From Gari tellinella (taxonomy: Eukaryota; Mollusca; Bivalvia; Cardiida; Psammobiidae), in contig OV277863.1 of NCBI GenBank assembly GCA_922989275.2, positions 19,558,001 through 19,622,000 of the forward strand: a DNA stretch of 64,000 nt, given 5' to 3'. The position numbers were made by a program, and so were the translations under genes. Of this stretch, positions 62,349 to 64,000 are shown in pieces. Each line of letters opens with the position of its first letter. Positions within the stretch are counted from its first letter, which is position 1. The notes beneath the pieces are model-generated. The model saw only the letters and a program-made list of their open reading frames with translations, searched no databases and was not told the origin of the DNA.

Positions 62349-63560
62349 GGGGTGTGTTTTTGCAAATACATAACAAGACGACCAACATTGCAGACCCTGT
62401 GTATCTATAAGATTCTTCTGCAGCCCTCTGATACAGGTCTTGCATAAACAAGCAAAAGAATAGTTTCAAAATGAAACAATTACAAGAGTGATATACAGTA
62501 TGTATAATTTAAATAGTTCTATACGATAACGCTCATGGTTACTATAATCACTGCTGGTTTTTAAAGTAGAGTGAAGCTTAAAGCAAAATAGAAGTAAAGA
62601 AGGAAGCTTAGATAGGATATTTCTTGTTTACTTTCGTATTGCTTTAATCGGTAATCTTTATAGTATTTTTTGCACCGGTTGCTATGGAGGAAAAGGGTTA
62701 CAGAACAGACCGTATTTGCCAATAGTTTAATTTCCATCACAACGGCAATTTTTACACGTATCCCAGAAAAGCCAGGTGTGCCAGAGTTTGTCCGAGTGAC
62801 TGGGACAAAAGAACATGTTTGTCTCCACCATCACGTACTTAAGACGTGTAATTTTCAATTTTAGAACACCTTAACATAGAATTAAGCGTATAATTCCATT
62901 GTTCTGGAAGCCTCCTGATCGGCAAATTTGTTAAAGAACAGTTGTATGACATGGGTAATTGCTTAGGAAAACAGCGACCTCTGGTGTTTAAAGTTCATGT
63001 AACTACTCCCTTACTCGGCTTACTTAAAACAAAGCCCGAATACAATTTTGTTTTACTAATAAGGCCAAAAACACTCGACAGTTTTACGCGGGAAGAGTGA
63101 AGATACTAATACCCAGACGCTTTTTATCAATCATTGCGCTGCCTCGACATCTCTGCTCATAAACAGTCACTGTCGCTTTTTTTCCCTTCTAATTTCCAAA
63201 TTTGGATCTAGCTTAATTATATTTATTTCAGAAAATTTAGATCTTAGCCATTTCAATTGAAGAGTCGTCGATATGAAAACTACACAGATTGGATAATGAT
63301 ATGACGCCACTATAATGGACGTTTGATCTAGATCCTAACCGTTTGAAAACATCACTGGATTTTGATGAGCAGCTAACATTATTATCTCAATTTTCTCATG
63401 CTCTATACAGGTATACCTGTATTTTGACACCTAGTGAGAACAATGGGGGGATCAATGAATGGACTGGCTTAATGTCTTTAAAGGAAACTTTCATATGATA
63501 CATGTAGATGGTAGTAGACAATTTGTTTTTGATCTGGTTCCATTTATAGTAAAGAAAATA
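62349..63560. other. Mostly unique with worn cassettes
   Basis: Cassette 3 trace at 62382-62450 (ACCAACATTGCAGACCC); cassette 2 at 62565-62650 (TTAAAGCAAAATAGAAG and TTTCGTATTGCTTTAA); cassette 4 trace at 63195-63345 (GGATCTAGCTTAATT and GATCTAGATCCTAACC). 62700-63130 is unique and GC-richer. No gene supported. Confidence 0.4.
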
Positions 63561-63742
63561 GTAAGCAAATAGTTCCAATTTACACAGTCATGAATATGTA
63601 TCATACTAAGACATATTTTTTATTCTATCAGATGGAAGCTTAAAGCAGTATGAGTGTAAAGCAGAATGTACCTTACTTTCAACCTGCTTTAAGTAGTCAC
63701 TTTTTTCAAAACTAGAAACAGGCTATGGGGTAAAGGGCTTAT
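63561..63742 (+). mobile_element. TTAA-1 element, left end missing
   Basis: AATAGTTCCAATTTACACAG, a reduced core, then GAAACAGGCTATGGGGTAAA and GGGCTTA. Confidence 0.65.
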
Positions 63743-63909
63743 ATATTGGCGGTTTAGTACATGTATTTCTCTTCTAAATTCGTTATCAGGACTAATAGTA
63801 TTAAACCGGTGTCATGAAGAAATGTGGCACTGGAAATTTAATTCTAAAAACAACACACGAGTTAACAGCAACACTATGCAATAATGTAACGTAAAAGTGT
63901 CACTAAATA

Positions 63910-64000
63910 TTAACCTTTTCACTGCCATTATGACGTCAAACATAACATTATTGGCGTCATACCATCGTCTGCTTATATTTTTCTTCTGCTTTCACTTTTA
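63910..64000. mobile_element. TTAA-3 element, cut by the window end
   Basis: TTAACCTTTTCACTGCC start with TGACGTCA at 63931-63938 and CATCGTCTGC; the rest lies beyond the window. Confidence 0.65.

Overview
This is animal nuclear DNA. It has spliced exons with GT/AG borders, about 1.16 kb to 10 kb introns, no operons, low GC and a dense load of short inverted-repeat transposons. The only gene I can defend is the 3' part of a ZEB / zfh1 transcription factor gene on the + strand. SINE 3' ends of a type I associate with molluscs, and a homeodomain more canonical than in vertebrate ZEB, suggest a lophotrochozoan, most likely a bivalve mollusc. I cannot name the species.

Layout: 1-11753 is upstream intron (or 5' flank) filled with transposons, plus a unique CCAAT/GC-box/E2-box block near 7.25-7.42 kb. 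ZEB exons lie at 11754-11975, 13141-13335, 14787-17413, 27440-27632 and 28435-28676 (stop codon). Phases agree at every junction (1, 1, 0, 1). The exons encode at least 1158 residues: an acidic N-terminal part, five N-terminal zinc fingers (four C2H2 plus one C2HC), a lone central C2HC finger, a homeodomain, a PLDLT CtBP-type motif, a basic KKKRK patch and three C-terminal fingers. The exon with the start codon was not found. From 28.7 to 64 kb there is no convincing gene, only transposons and some unique, GC-richer blocks that could be regulatory.

More than a third of the window is short non-autonomous DNA transposons, nearly all with a near-perfect central hairpin. I separate them by ends and target duplication: TTAA elements (piggyBac-like; at least seven end types, TTAA-1 alone about 40 copies), TA elements (pogo/mariner-like; three end types), hAT-like elements (ends CAGGGCTCC, 6-bp duplications) and a 1.1-kb element with inverted arrays of an AAATGC-type repeat. 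tRNA-derived SINE pieces and several tandem repeats are also present.

The most unusual signal is that elements with different ends and target-site chemistry carry the same few central hairpin cassettes, and the two arms of a hairpin change together from copy to copy. Many insertions are nested in readable order, including reciprocal nesting (hAT in TTAA and TTAA in hAT), so several families were active over the same period.
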